From positions 14,186 to 78,185 of the forward strand of contig CAZYJD010000002.1 of the NCBI GenBank assembly GCA_964647785.1: DNA of 64,000 bases, given 5' to 3'. This document shows positions 27,664-37,587 of the stretch, piece by piece. Both the position numbers and the translations under genes were made by a program. Positions within the stretch are counted from its first letter, which is position 1. Every line of letters starts with the position of its first letter. The notes beneath the pieces were generated by a model that saw only the letters and a program-made list of their open reading frames with translations, did no database searches and was not told the DNA's origin. The DNA comes from CAZYJD01 sp964647785 (GTDB lineage: Bacteria; Bacteroidota; Bacteroidia; NS11-12g; UBA9320).

Positions 27664-28224
27664 CTAAGCTGCTTCTGCTTCCACAGCCTCTACTCCGGGC
27701 ACCATCCTTTTCAATAGGTTCTCTATACCCGCTTTGAGGGTCATGGTAGATGACGGGCAACCACTGCACGATCCTTTCATGATAACCGTTACAATTCCAT
27801 CTGAGAAGCTCTTGAAGTCAATGGCTCCACCATCCATTTCAACCGCTGGTTTCACATGGTCATCCAGCAACTGTTTAATCTTTTTCACCGCTTCTGTTTC
27901 TTCCTCTTCGCTAAGTTGTGCTTTTTTGGTGATGATTTCTTTACCTGACTGCAGATATTCTTGAACAAAACGCTTCAGCTCAGGAATGATATCAAACCAT
28001 TCATAGCTGCTTTCTTTGGTAACAGAAACGAAATTATTCATGATGAATACGCCATTTACAAAAGGGTACTCAAACAGCTTTTCCGCCATTGGGCAGTTCT
28101 CAACTTTTTCTCTGCTTCTGAAATCGATGCTATCGTTTGGCAATATCATTTTGCTGGCAACGAATTTCATGCTCTCCGGATTTGGTGTTGCTTCGCTGTA
28201 AACAGTTATGTTCTGGTCTATCAT
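27664..28224 (-). CDS. NifU/Nfu-type Fe-S cluster scaffold protein
   Basis: A 186-aa protein with two parts. The N-terminal Nfu_N domain (about 1-90) begins ITVYSEATPNPESMKFVAS, typical of eukaryote-like and Bacteroidota Nfu proteins. The C-terminal NifU domain (about 108-178) holds the cluster-binding motif GSCSGCPSS with its two cysteines, after VKPAVEMDGGAIDF. Such proteins carry and deliver 4Fe-4S clusters to target enzymes. It is convergent with the T9SS-B gene, 5 nt apart, and lies downstream of the helicase-nuclease gene, which itself carries a likely Fe-S site, though a functional link is only a guess. Confidence 0.93.
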   Translation of the reverse strand: MIDQNITVYSEATPNPESMKFVASKMILPNDSIDFRSREKVENCPMAEKLFEYPFVNGVFIMNNFVSVTKESSYEWFDIIPELKRFVQEYLQSGKEIITKKAQLSEEEETEAVKKIKQLLDDHVKPAVEMDGGAIDFKSFSDGIVTVIMKGSCSGCPSSTMTLKAGIENLLKRMVPGVEAVEAEAA

Positions 28225-28276
28225 CTTATTTAGAATCTTTCTACAAAGTTAAGACCAATTAATTCAAAAATTGTTT

Positions 28277-31200
28277 TCAATCCTCCAAATTGGAGGGATA
28301 GATTTCTTGCTGGAATTCACACCAGCTGCAATCTCCGCAACCATCGCTGAATTGAAGGGCATTGATTCCATTCCAAACAGTTTTCATTTGTTCAATAACC
28401 AACTGGCAGTCTTCTGTGGTTAGGGGGCGGCTTTCTCGCACAAAGCTTTGGCCATCTGGTTCTAAAAAATCAATCATTCCAATGTTTACGCGATGTTGAT
28501 GCATTGGATCATTCTCGATGAGCAGTTTATAGAAAATCAATTGCCGCCAGTAATCACCCCCATATATCTTTTCAAATTTGTCATCTTCATTTGCATTTGT
28601 TTCAGGCGCTTGCAGCTTGAGTTTTCTGGTTCCCTTATCAGATTTACCTGTCTTAAAGTCAATGACAAGAGCTGTTTTATCCGTTTCGTTCAGAATCATT
28701 TTGTCGATGGTGCCTTTAACCGGTATCCCAGCAATTTCAATTTGGCTGATATTTTTTTCTGTTTCGAACGGGATTTCTGCAGGCCATGTGGATTGGTATT
28801 GTTGGTAGTATGAACTTAAATACTCCAGGCCAGAACGCATTCTTCGATCAAAATGTATTTCGGCAAAATTGTGTCTTTGCCTCTTCATTTGTTCTTTGAA
28901 TAGATCGAGTAAATCATCAAGCTCGGGGAGTGATTCATAGTTGTTAGCCTTGTACCGGCTAAAAAAATCGTCAAGTGAAGCATGCATGGCGTTACCAAAA
29001 CTCATGTATTCATTCATGGCTGCCGGAATTTTCAGAAAGTGATCATAGAAGAAGGCCACCTGACATTTAAGATAGGCTGAAATATGGGTTACGCTCAAGC
29101 GATAGTTTTCAAGAATACGCCTGCACCATGCATCCATTCCGAGCTTTTCAGGAATGCCTGTTGTTGGCAGAATTTTAGAAGCTCCAAACGCCATCATTTC
29201 ACGATCTGAAAGCCCAATTTTTTCGAAGTTCACGGCATGCGTTTTTTGCTTTACCTCATTTACAAATTGAGAGGGCTGAAGTTCTTTGTCTTTGAGATCG
29301 AAATGCGGATAGCATATGTACAAGTGGTTCTTGGCTCGGGTCATGGCCACATAAAAAAGTCGCCTTTCTTCTTCGAGCGCGCTTTCACGATCTGCTTCAA
29401 AGAGTTTGTTCAGCCCAAATGGTGCGGGACGAAATTGCTTTTTCTCCCATTGATTGTCGCGGCAATCAATGATGAATACATGTTCAAATTCAAGTCCTTT
29501 GGAACCGTGCGCCGATAAAAAATTGATTCCGTCGGTGTGGTAAAATATACTTTCTGTTTCGAGCGAGAGGTCTTCTTCATCCATCAACCGAAGGGTGTCC
29601 AGTACATCTTTTAAGATGGATTCTGGTTTTTTCCGAACCTCTTCTTTGATGAAATCATAAAGACTATTGGCAGCCTGAAGTATCTGTGTTTTGTTAACCT
29701 GAAGCTTGAGAACATGTTCAATAAATCCACTTTTTCTGAAGCATTGCTCAATCAATTCAGGCAGGGAACACCGATGATAATCTGCAATAAGCCCTTCGAG
29801 GATGCCTGCAACACGACTGAGTTCTTCAATAAAATTAGGTTTGAATTTGTCTTCAGCGGTCGAATCATAAAGATTAAAATCGCTTAAGATGGAACGCAAC
29901 TGATGCTGATCTTTTTTACGATCACTGCGCACCCAGGCGAAAAACCTTCCAATTTCAAGAGGTTCAAGTTGAAAGAAGGGTGCATTTAGCAGGGCAAAGA
30001 GTTTGTCATTTCCACTAAATGCTTCGGTGCTTTCGTTTTCAACGTAGTTCAGCAACAACAAGAACTGTTTAATGAGCGGAAGTTCAAGAATGTCCACGCG
30101 CTTCTTCAGGTGAATGGCTGTTTGGCGATCAACCAATTCAGGTGTTAGAAATTTCTGCAGGCTTTCACATTGGGCATGATTGCGGTAGATCACTGCAATT
30201 TCTTTTGCTTTAACTCCCTGATCGATTAGTTCGAGAATTTTCTTCCCCACCCATGCAGATTCGTGCATCTCATTGTGAAATTCAAGAATTTGAATGGGTT
30301 CACCCTCAATCTCAAACGCAGAGTGCAGGTTCTTGTCAGGAATGAAACGCTGCTGATTGTGGTGAATTAGGGTGGAAGCCGCATCGAGTATGAGCTGGGT
30401 AGATCGGTAGTTTTCAGAAAGCACTACGGTGGTGAGGTGATTTTGAAAGCGGGTGCCAAAGTCTTTAATATTAGCAACGTTTGCACCTTGGAAACGATAA
30501 ATACTTTGATCATCGTCTCCCACCACGAATAGGTTTGGATTATCCTCCCAAAAAGATGCCAATAACAGGAGCAACTCATATTGAGAACCATTGGTATCTT
30601 GAAATTCATCCACCAAAATGTACTGGTACTTTTCTTGCAAATTGAGCAAGAGGTCTTCTTCATTCTTAAGCAGCTCAATGACCCACAAGATCATATCATT
30701 GTAGTCGTATCGGTTATTCTGCTCCAGAATTTGGTCGTATTGAGGAAGGCATGCTGCGGCAGCCATTAGCCTATGAATGGACTTTGTTTCCTTTTCAATT
30801 TCGGCAAGTTTCAAATCGCCGGCATTGAATTGCTTGTATTTGCGTTGATAAACGAACGTATCATTGTTCGGTAAATCATCCAGATAAGCCACAGCCTTTT
30901 GATGGATTTCATCTACGGAAAGGTCTTCACGTTTCATGCTCTCCATGAGTTTGAGCAAATCTTTCAGGTCGTAATAAATCTTTCCTTTTCCACGCCATAG
31001 CGGGTTGTCCATATCAAATTGGTCAATCAGCTCTCGGCCAAACTGTAGCCTTTCGAGTTCAGAAAGTGGTTGTAAGTCTTTTTTGTTCAGTCGCTCTTGA
31101 TTGCTTTGAATGATGTCATTGCAAAGCGCGTGAAAGGTGTAAATGGGGAAACGGTATGCCTCAGTTCCTAAAAGGTTGAGGAGCTTCTTGCGCATAGCAA

Positions 31201-31402
31201 CCGTGCCTGCGTCAGTGAAGGTGAGGCATAGGATGTTTTCTGGTTTGCTGTCCGTTTTCTCAAGAATGTTCAGAATCCTATTTGAGAGCAGGGTGGTTTT
31301 TCCGGTGCCTGGGCCTGCGATAACGAGGACGGGACCTTCAATTGCATCAACGGCTTGTTGCTGAGCCTGATTCAGTGAGCTTTTATGATTCTGCATGGGC
31401 AC
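28277..31402 (-). CDS. UvrD-type DNA helicase fused to a Fe-S RecB-family nuclease
   Basis: A 1041-aa superfamily 1 helicase with a C-terminal nuclease. Helicase motifs: Walker A in AGPGTGKTTLLSNRIL, motif II VDEFQDTNGSQYELLL, motif III GDDDQSIYRFQGA, and the late motifs SAHGSKGLEFEHVFI and FYVAMTRAKNHLYI. From about residue 770 comes a PD-(D/E)XK domain with the catalytic VIDFKTGK. A cysteine in SAYLKCQVAFFYDHFL together with CGDCSWC near the C-terminus forms the four-cysteine pattern of AddB/Cas4-type 4Fe-4S nucleases. It should unwind and trim DNA ends in recombinational repair. One polypeptide carries both activities; no AddA/AddB partner is adjacent. Confidence 0.92.
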   Translation of the reverse strand: MPMQNHKSSLNQAQQQAVDAIEGPVLVIAGPGTGKTTLLSNRILNILEKTDSKPENILCLTFTDAGTVAMRKKLLNLLGTEAYRFPIYTFHALCNDIIQSNQERLNKKDLQPLSELERLQFGRELIDQFDMDNPLWRGKGKIYYDLKDLLKLMESMKREDLSVDEIHQKAVAYLDDLPNNDTFVYQRKYKQFNAGDLKLAEIEKETKSIHRLMAAAACLPQYDQILEQNNRYDYNDMILWVIELLKNEEDLLLNLQEKYQYILVDEFQDTNGSQYELLLLLASFWEDNPNLFVVGDDDQSIYRFQGANVANIKDFGTRFQNHLTTVVLSENYRSTQLILDAASTLIHHNQQRFIPDKNLHSAFEIEGEPIQILEFHNEMHESAWVGKKILELIDQGVKAKEIAVIYRNHAQCESLQKFLTPELVDRQTAIHLKKRVDILELPLIKQFLLLLNYVENESTEAFSGNDKLFALLNAPFFQLEPLEIGRFFAWVRSDRKKDQHQLRSILSDFNLYDSTAEDKFKPNFIEELSRVAGILEGLIADYHRCSLPELIEQCFRKSGFIEHVLKLQVNKTQILQAANSLYDFIKEEVRKKPESILKDVLDTLRLMDEEDLSLETESIFYHTDGINFLSAHGSKGLEFEHVFIIDCRDNQWEKKQFRPAPFGLNKLFEADRESALEEERRLFYVAMTRAKNHLYICYPHFDLKDKELQPSQFVNEVKQKTHAVNFEKIGLSDREMMAFGASKILPTTGIPEKLGMDAWCRRILENYRLSVTHISAYLKCQVAFFYDHFLKIPAAMNEYMSFGNAMHASLDDFFSRYKANNYESLPELDDLLDLFKEQMKRQRHNFAEIHFDRRMRSGLEYLSSYYQQYQSTWPAEIPFETEKNISQIEIAGIPVKGTIDKMILNETDKTALVIDFKTGKSDKGTRKLKLQAPETNANEDDKFEKIYGGDYWRQLIFYKLLIENDPMHQHRVNIGMIDFLEPDGQSFVRESRPLTTEDCQLVIEQMKTVWNGINALQFSDGCGDCSWCEFQQEIYPSNLED

Positions 31403-31646
31403 AATGTCGAGGTTTAGGTGGGATCAAATGAAAACTTGCAATGTCATTAAAATGTCAAATCAAATAAAAAAAGTAAAGTGAAAAGTTTTACTCCTTTGAT
31501 TTTTTTCTTGTAAACCAATGATAATCAAATATTTATCAAGTGAGCACGTGTTTGCATTTGCTTAATAGATAATTTTGAGGGTTGGTATTGTAATAAACAA
31601 TAAAACCTTAAATGTTTCGCGGGTCAAATAAGTATAAAATTGTCTT

Positions 31647-32940
31647 ATGAACACAAAAATTACTTTCAAATTACCCGCAGAAATTGCTTTGAAAAAGTAT
31701 GTTTATAAGCACGGAGGCCTTCGAGGCTTATTGCTCGTGCTACTTGGGTTTTTAGTGCATACGGGAGCCGTTGCACAAAATTATTGTGCTGCAGGCCATA
31801 CGGCTGCAGGATGTCCTACCTATAATATGTATATAGGGGAGATTGAAATCCTTCAGGGATCAAATCAGATTTTCTACAAGGCCAATGATCAATGCAATCA
31901 AACGGCAACACCCAATTACACCTTGATGTCTAGCACGCCTTCTTTTACCTTAACTGGTGGAGGCGATTACAAGTTTCGTTGTCATACAGGGCCAACTTAT
32001 GCAGTTCACATTGGTGTGTGGATCGATTTAAATGGCGATGGAGATTTCTCAGATGCCGGCGAGTGGATTTCGACCAATAAATGGCAAGACATGCCTGGAG
32101 GGGGGAACATCATGGAGTATAACTTCTCCATTCCTTGTCAAAATTTGAAGGCCGGGGTTACCAGAATGCGTGTTCGCACCGATTATTTCGGTTCGGCACA
32201 ATTCAATGCTAGTAGCGCATGTGGAAATGTGAACTATGGTGAAACAGAAGATTACACCATTGAGTTGGCCTTGCCTTCATCCATTACTGCAAGTTTCTTT
32301 TTGCCAGACACTGCTTATGTTGGCACTCCAATCCGATTGGAGAGTGCTACCAAGGGTGCTTTCCTTACACAATGGGATGTTTTAGATGATGGCACCATTG
32401 ATTACACTGGAGAGAATGCCACTCATATATTCAATACCAAAGGGCGCTACAGAGTAACCCTGAAAACAGAGAACTGTCTCGGTCGCGACTCCATTACAAA
32501 AAGCGTAGAAATTGTTGAGCCCAATGCCCCTCCGGTTCCTGATTTTGTATCGAATAAAAACAAAGACCTATACATAGGTATTGATGATATTCAGTTGACC
32601 GATCTCTCTACCAACGGACCCACCTATTGGGAGTGGTTCATGTATGTAAAAAGCGATTCGGCTAATACGCGCATTGATGGAGATGATCTCGGATTTGACA
32701 TGTTCACAGGGAACGACCCTTATTACAACAAGGACCCATTCTTCTTTTTGGATGAGTTCATGTTCACGGAAGGTGTGTACTCAGTTTGCATGCGCGCCCA
32801 GAATATCAAAGGGTTTAGCCAATGGAAATGCAAAGAAGATTATTTAGACATTCGTTCATTCCCAGATGTTTACATGGATGCATCAACCTTCAACACCGAC
32901 AGAAACCCAATATTGCTACCTACCGGTAACCTGATAGACG
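31647..32940 (+). CDS. GEVED-PKD surface protein, 3' part lost in an assembly gap (paralogue of 33290-37489)
   Basis: The N-terminal 431 residues of a secreted protein. Signal peptide (LLLVLLGFLVHTGAVAQ) is followed by a GEVED domain (VWIDLNGDGDFSDAGEWIST, TRMRVRTDYF, NYGETEDYTIEL), a PKD-like domain (about 215-300) and a region nearly identical to the next gene (GIDDIQLTDLSTNGPTYWEW). The gap at 32941 cuts it. The last 55 nt are identical to 34568-34622 of the second gene. The frame is kept if the gap is filled with that gene's 34623-37489: the joined ORF is 4161 nt, exactly 1387 codons. I therefore infer a full-length T9SS adhesin of about 1386 aa, not a fragment. Confidence 0.85.
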
Positions 32941-33040
32941 NNNNNNNNNNNNNNNNNNNNNNNNNNNNNNNNNNNNNNNNNNNNNNNNNNNNNNNNNNNN
33001 NNNNNNNNNNNNNNNNNNNNNNNNNNNNNNNNNNNNNNNN
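32941..33040. other. Assembly gap of 100 N between the two GEVED paralogues
   Basis: The left flank (32886-32940) equals 34568-34622 and the right flank (33041-33095) equals 37494-37548, each for exactly 55 nt. The missing piece is inferred to be about 2.87 kb, a copy of 34623-37493 that was collapsed onto one location. Confidence 0.95.
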
Positions 33041-33061
33041 AAAGACCATAACATACCATAC

Positions 33062-33091
33062 AAAAAGGGGGCGGTAACGTCCCCTTTTTTT
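33062..33091 (+). terminator. Rho-independent terminator (first copy)
   Basis: Stem AAAAAGGGGGCG with CGTCCCCTTTTT (one G-U pair), capped by GTAA, a GNRA-type tetraloop, followed by more T. It is identical to the terminator at 37515-37544 after the second paralogue. Confidence 0.95.
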
Positions 33092-33255
33092 ATGTTCCTG
33101 CCTTAGACTTTCACAAAAAAGAATTGCAGTAAGACCATGGATTGAGAAATGTCATGAAAGTGTCAATATGGAGTGAAATTATAGGAAAAAGAAAAAAAAA
33201 ATGCTCTAACTATGAAACCATTCGAATTTGGGGGGTCATATGAATAGAAAAAAAA

Positions 33256-33263
33256 TATATTTG
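33256..33263 (+). promoter_or_regulatory. -7 box (TATATTTG) for the second GEVED paralogue
   Basis: Exact TAnnTTTG match 26 nt before the ATG at 33290, in an A-rich stretch. It shows the second paralogue has its own promoter, separated from the first gene by the terminator at 33062-33091. The best upstream TTG (33228-33230) is 25 nt away, longer than usual. Confidence 0.45.
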
Positions 33264-33289
33264 CTCTCAAACAAATCAATTTGACGTAT

Positions 33290-36200
33290 ATGAAAAACAG
33301 ATTTACTCAAACATTAGCCTTGCTCAAAATGGCACAACGCGGAGCGCTGTTGCTGGCTTTTGGGTTGATGGCTCTTCCTGCATGGGTGCAGGCACAGTAC
33401 ACCGAGCCCGGCCATTATTATGGTTGCGCCTGGCAAAATGGTGGAAACAATTACGACCGCTATGCGGCCATTGAAGAAATTGTCATTGAAGACCAATTCG
33501 GCAATCCCGTTTTCTCAAAAACAGGAGATGGGTGTAATCAAAGAGCTCAGTTGAATGGCAATGCAGCGCATTTTAATTTGATGTCTACCACGCCTTCCTT
33601 CACATTGGCAGCGGGTGCCACCTATGTGTTTAAGATGAAGACGAGCAACCCAGCCGGAGGTACCATTCAGAGTGCAGCGGGTGTGTGGTTCGATTTCAAC
33701 GGAGATGCTGATTATGCCGATGCCGGTGAGTTTGTTTCCCGTCCTAACTGGGTGTTTAACGTAGGCCAGGAAGTAAGTTTTACGTTCAGCGTGCCATGTA
33801 ATACGGCCGCAGGAAACACAAGAATGCGTGTTCGTACCGATTATTACTTCTACACATTCAATGCCGGCAAGCATAGCGCTGACCGTTTGAATGGTGGGGT
33901 TTATTACGGAGAGACCGAAGACTGGACGATGGATTTCTCACTTCCAACTTCACTGAATGCCCAATTCACGACATCGCCATCAGATACGGCCTATGTAGGA
34001 ACGATTGTAAACTTGGTGAATGGCAACCAGCGCGGCGGCTATTTTTCACATGAGTGGGATATCAATGACGACGGTACGATCGAATACCGCACCACCGATG
34101 CCCGTCATATTTTCAACACCACGGGCAATTACAAAATCACATTGAAGAGTGAGAACTGCTTGGGAAGAGACTCCATTACCAAATCAATCCAGGTAGTTGA
34201 TCCACCGGCCCCTCCCGTACCGGACTTTGTAGCCAATAAAAACAAAGATGTATACATTGGTATCGACGATATTCAATTGACAGACTTATCGACCAACGGA
34301 CCTACCTATTGGGAGTGGTTCATGTATGTAAAAGGCGATTCAGCCAACACACGAGTGGATGGAGATGATCTCGGATTTGACATGTTCACAGGAAACGATG
34401 CCTACTATAACAAGGATCCGTTCTTCTTTTTAGATGAGTTCATGTTCACCGAAGGAACATATTCAGTATGCATGCGTTCACAGAACGTAAAAGGCTTCAG
34501 CCAGTGGTTGTGTAAAGAAGATTACATCGATGTGAAGTCATTCCCAGATGTGTACATGGATGCATCGACCTTCAACACCGACAGAAACCCAATATTGCTA
34601 CCTACCGGTAACCTGATAGACGAAGGAGGAAGAACAGGAAACTACCCGAACAACAAATTCTCAAGAGCACTGATCATTCCATGTGCCGCAACAGAAGTGA
34701 GTTTAACCTTCAGCCAGCTGAAGTTGGCAGCCAATGACTTTTTAACCGTATATGATGGAGTAGACGCACGCGGCGTTCCATTGCACAGCGGAAAAGGGTA
34801 TACCCTTGGATCAACGCCCCAAAGCGTAGGAACGTTGGTGGCCAAGAGCGGTGCGATGTATTTAGAGTTCGTATCGAACGGAAGCGGCAACGACAGCGGA
34901 TGGATTGCGACCTGGACCAGCAAGCTTGGAGCAAAAACCCCACCTGTAGCCGGTTTTAACGCCCCCGATACCATTTTCCAGGGTGTGCGCGTGTTCTTTG
35001 AGAACACCACCACCAATGCCTTGCCTTCAGATGTGTGGGAGTGGACCGTAAACAGTCAAGTAGAAAGCAATATGATGGAATACAATGACACCTTCTTGAA
35101 TCCGGGTATTCCATTGACCGTATGCGTAGATGTTACCTCATGTACAGGTACAGATAATTTCTGCAAAACCATCCCTATCAAGCCTGCAGGAGCCAGAGCC
35201 ACCAGTGTAGACTTTGATGCCAGCTCACGTCGTGTACGTACCGGAGAAGAAGTACAAATGACAGCGATGACCGATAACGCCAATCGCTTCAAGTGGACCT
35301 TCTTCCCACAGAATGTAGATTACGTACAGGGCACCAACAATGCATCCATGAACCCAGTGGTTCGATTCTCACAGGCGGGACCATACACCGTAAGCCTCGA
35401 GGCCTGGAACTACATTGACAGTGCCAAGTCAGTAGCCAAGCGCATCAAAGACAAATACATCATCGTAGTAAACTTCTGCAATCCGATCATCGGAAGCGCT
35501 GTGATCAACGATGTATCGATCAGCTACTTTAAGATGACCGATGCCATGAACAATGTATTGTTTGAAAATGAAACTGAAGACGAATTGGCATCCTACACAT
35601 TGTATGACAACTTGCCCGAGCAGACCCTTTACTTCGGATCTAAGTACGACCTTACCATCGCTCGTCCAAGTTCAGTAAACAGCATGAGCCGCAAGGTATG
35701 GGTAGACTGGAACATCGATGGAACATTCGGAGCAAACGAAGAAGTTGTTTATGAAGCATCAGCCAATACCGACACCTTGCATGCAAGCATTACTGTACCT
35801 GATTTGGCAAATGCCTTCGAAGGACGTACCCGTTTGAGAATAGGCGTGAGTTATGCCAATGATCCAAACGAGCCATGTGGAGCAGCCAGCTCAGTGAAGA
35901 ATGCCAACCGCATAGGAGAATTTGAAGATTACGTGGTTGTATTGAGCAATGACGGAACAGATCCTACATTGACCTTGAATGGAGATGATACGCTGTATCT
36001 TGAGCTGGGCGGTACTTACACCGAATACGGCGCCACAGCGATCGACCCAACCGAAGGGGATATCAGCAACCGCATAGACATTGTAGATGACATCGACATG
36101 AGCCTGAGCGGTATATACTATGTAACCTACAGTGTGAGCGATGCATCAGGCAACCAGGCCCCATCCGTAACACGTGTGGTATATGTGGTGAAAGACCAGA

Positions 36201-37489
36201 CCCCACCAGCATTGACTTTGAACGATGCCGATACCATTCGTTTGAATGTATTGGTAGATGCATACAATGAGCCTGGAGCCACTGCGATGGATGCCCAGGA
36301 CGGCGATGTTACCACGGCAATCATCATCAGCGGAAATGTGAACACCGACGTAATCGGAACCTATGTAGTTACCTACTATGTTCAGGATGCACAAGCCAAC
36401 GGTGTGAGCAAGGATCGCATTGTGATTGTAGAAGACGTTGAAGCACCGGTTATCAGCAATGACGACATTGAGGTGATCAATGGCGAGAACGTAGTGAAGG
36501 TACAGCTTCAGTCAATCTTTGTTGACCGTACAAGCGTACGCGACAACTATTACAATGGAGTAAATGCCAGTGCAGTAGAACTGATGATGATGGCAGGAGC
36601 GGCCGGAGAAGTAGATACCCGTTTCAAGGGCAGCTATCCGGTAACCTATACTGCAACCGACGGATCAGGCAATATGGCCACTCCGTTGGTAGTAAATTAC
36701 ATTGTAGAAGACTACATCGCACCACAGATCAGCTTGAATACATTGGATACCGTATTGCATCCGGTAGGCGCACAGTACAATTCAATACAAGCAAGCGTTG
36801 TAGATAACCTTTACGGACCATCAGAGATCAGCTTGCGTCGCAGTTCGAATGTAAACCCATTCGTATTGGGACTTTACACAGAGGTATATACGGCCACTGA
36901 TGCATCAGGCAACGTAGCCACCAAGACCCGTTATGTACGCGTGTTGGATAACGTTAAGCCAGAGATCAAGGGTGTACAAGGAAGTCTGATAAAGATAGGT
37001 GTAGGATCATCGTTTGATGCCTTGTCACGCCTTGTAATGACAGACAACTACGATGCACCATCAGTGCTTCGCAACAATGTAGAGATCATATACAATGACA
37101 TCAACACCTACGAAGAGGGCTGGTACTCAGCAACCTTCCAGACCAGCGACAACTCAGGCAATGAGTCAGAGCCATTCACGCTTCTGGTACACGTAAGCTA
37201 TGACTACGGCATTGTAGGCGTAGAAGAAATAGAAGGCTTGAATTTGTTGAATGTGTATCCAAACCCAAGTACGGGCGTAATCAACATCAAGGTAGATGCA
37301 CCTTCAAACGAAGAGGTACAGATAGCCGTGTTTGATTTGATGGGTTCACAGGTAGGAGCCTTGAACACTGTAAGCGGAATGAACAACAACTGGACGATGG
37401 ATCTTGGCAACTATGCATCAGGCGTGTACATGGTACGTGCGGTAGTAGCCGGTAAGGTTTACGATCAGAAGGTTGTGATCAGCCACTAA
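33290..37489 (+). CDS. Giant secreted adhesin-like protein: GEVED, PKD, CUB, DUF5011 repeats, T9SS type A
   Basis: A 1399-aa secreted protein; the ATG at 33290 is preferred to the TTG at 33281. After the signal peptide (LLAFGLMALPAWVQAQ) come a GEVED domain (about 20-220; GVWFDFNGDADYADAGEFV), a PKD domain (about 225-305), a CUB-like domain (about 445-545; SGWIATW), two PKD-like units, and a second GEVED domain (about 725-880; KVWVDWNIDGTFGANEEVVY). Then come about four to five cadherin/DUF5011-like repeats (YVTYSVSDASGNQAP), and a type A sorting domain (VYPNPSTGVINIKV, ending DQKVVISH). It is probably anchored on the surface by T9SS and binds matrix or cells. It has a paralogue just upstream. 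Confidence 0.92.
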   Translation: MKNRFTQTLALLKMAQRGALLLAFGLMALPAWVQAQYTEPGHYYGCAWQNGGNNYDRYAAIEEIVIEDQFGNPVFSKTGDGCNQRAQLNGNAAHFNLMSTTPSFTLAAGATYVFKMKTSNPAGGTIQSAAGVWFDFNGDADYADAGEFVSRPNWVFNVGQEVSFTFSVPCNTAAGNTRMRVRTDYYFYTFNAGKHSADRLNGGVYYGETEDWTMDFSLPTSLNAQFTTSPSDTAYVGTIVNLVNGNQRGGYFSHEWDINDDGTIEYRTTDARHIFNTTGNYKITLKSENCLGRDSITKSIQVVDPPAPPVPDFVANKNKDVYIGIDDIQLTDLSTNGPTYWEWFMYVKGDSANTRVDGDDLGFDMFTGNDAYYNKDPFFFLDEFMFTEGTYSVCMRSQNVKGFSQWLCKEDYIDVKSFPDVYMDASTFNTDRNPILLPTGNLIDEGGRTGNYPNNKFSRALIIPCAATEVSLTFSQLKLAANDFLTVYDGVDARGVPLHSGKGYTLGSTPQSVGTLVAKSGAMYLEFVSNGSGNDSGWIATWTSKLGAKTPPVAGFNAPDTIFQGVRVFFENTTTNALPSDVWEWTVNSQVESNMMEYNDTFLNPGIPLTVCVDVTSCTGTDNFCKTIPIKPAGARATSVDFDASSRRVRTGEEVQMTAMTDNANRFKWTFFPQNVDYVQGTNNASMNPVVRFSQAGPYTVSLEAWNYIDSAKSVAKRIKDKYIIVVNFCNPIIGSAVINDVSISYFKMTDAMNNVLFENETEDELASYTLYDNLPEQTLYFGSKYDLTIARPSSVNSMSRKVWVDWNIDGTFGANEEVVYEASANTDTLHASITVPDLANAFEGRTRLRIGVSYANDPNEPCGAASSVKNANRIGEFEDYVVVLSNDGTDPTLTLNGDDTLYLELGGTYTEYGATAIDPTEGDISNRIDIVDDIDMSLSGIYYVTYSVSDASGNQAPSVTRVVYVVKDQTPPALTLNDADTIRLNVLVDAYNEPGATAMDAQDGDVTTAIIISGNVNTDVIGTYVVTYYVQDAQANGVSKDRIVIVEDVEAPVISNDDIEVINGENVVKVQLQSIFVDRTSVRDNYYNGVNASAVELMMMAGAAGEVDTRFKGSYPVTYTATDGSGNMATPLVVNYIVEDYIAPQISLNTLDTVLHPVGAQYNSIQASVVDNLYGPSEISLRRSSNVNPFVLGLYTEVYTATDASGNVATKTRYVRVLDNVKPEIKGVQGSLIKIGVGSSFDALSRLVMTDNYDAPSVLRNNVEIIYNDINTYEEGWYSATFQTSDNSGNESEPFTLLVHVSYDYGIVGVEEIEGLNLLNVYPNPSTGVINIKVDAPSNEEVQIAVFDLMGSQVGALNTVSGMNNNWTMDLGNYASGVYMVRAVVAGKVYDQKVVISH

Positions 37490-37548
37490 GCGAAAAGACC
37501 ATAACATACCATACAAAAAGGGGGCGGTAACGTCCCCTTTTTTTATGT
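34568..37548 (+). repeat. Inferred long direct repeat shared with the upstream paralogue
   Basis: Both flanks of the gap upstream match the ends of this segment for exactly 55 nt. The simplest reading is that the upstream gene carries an identical copy of this 2981-nt segment, including the terminator, which the assembler placed only once. Confidence 0.75.
37515..37544 (+). terminator. Rho-independent terminator (second copy)
   Basis: Same 12-bp stem with GTAA tetraloop and T run as at 33062-33091, located 25 nt after the stop of the giant T9SS protein. Confidence 0.95.
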
Positions 37549-37587
37549 GGTAATTTTGCAACCTTTAGCAGAAATTGTGTCTTATTA

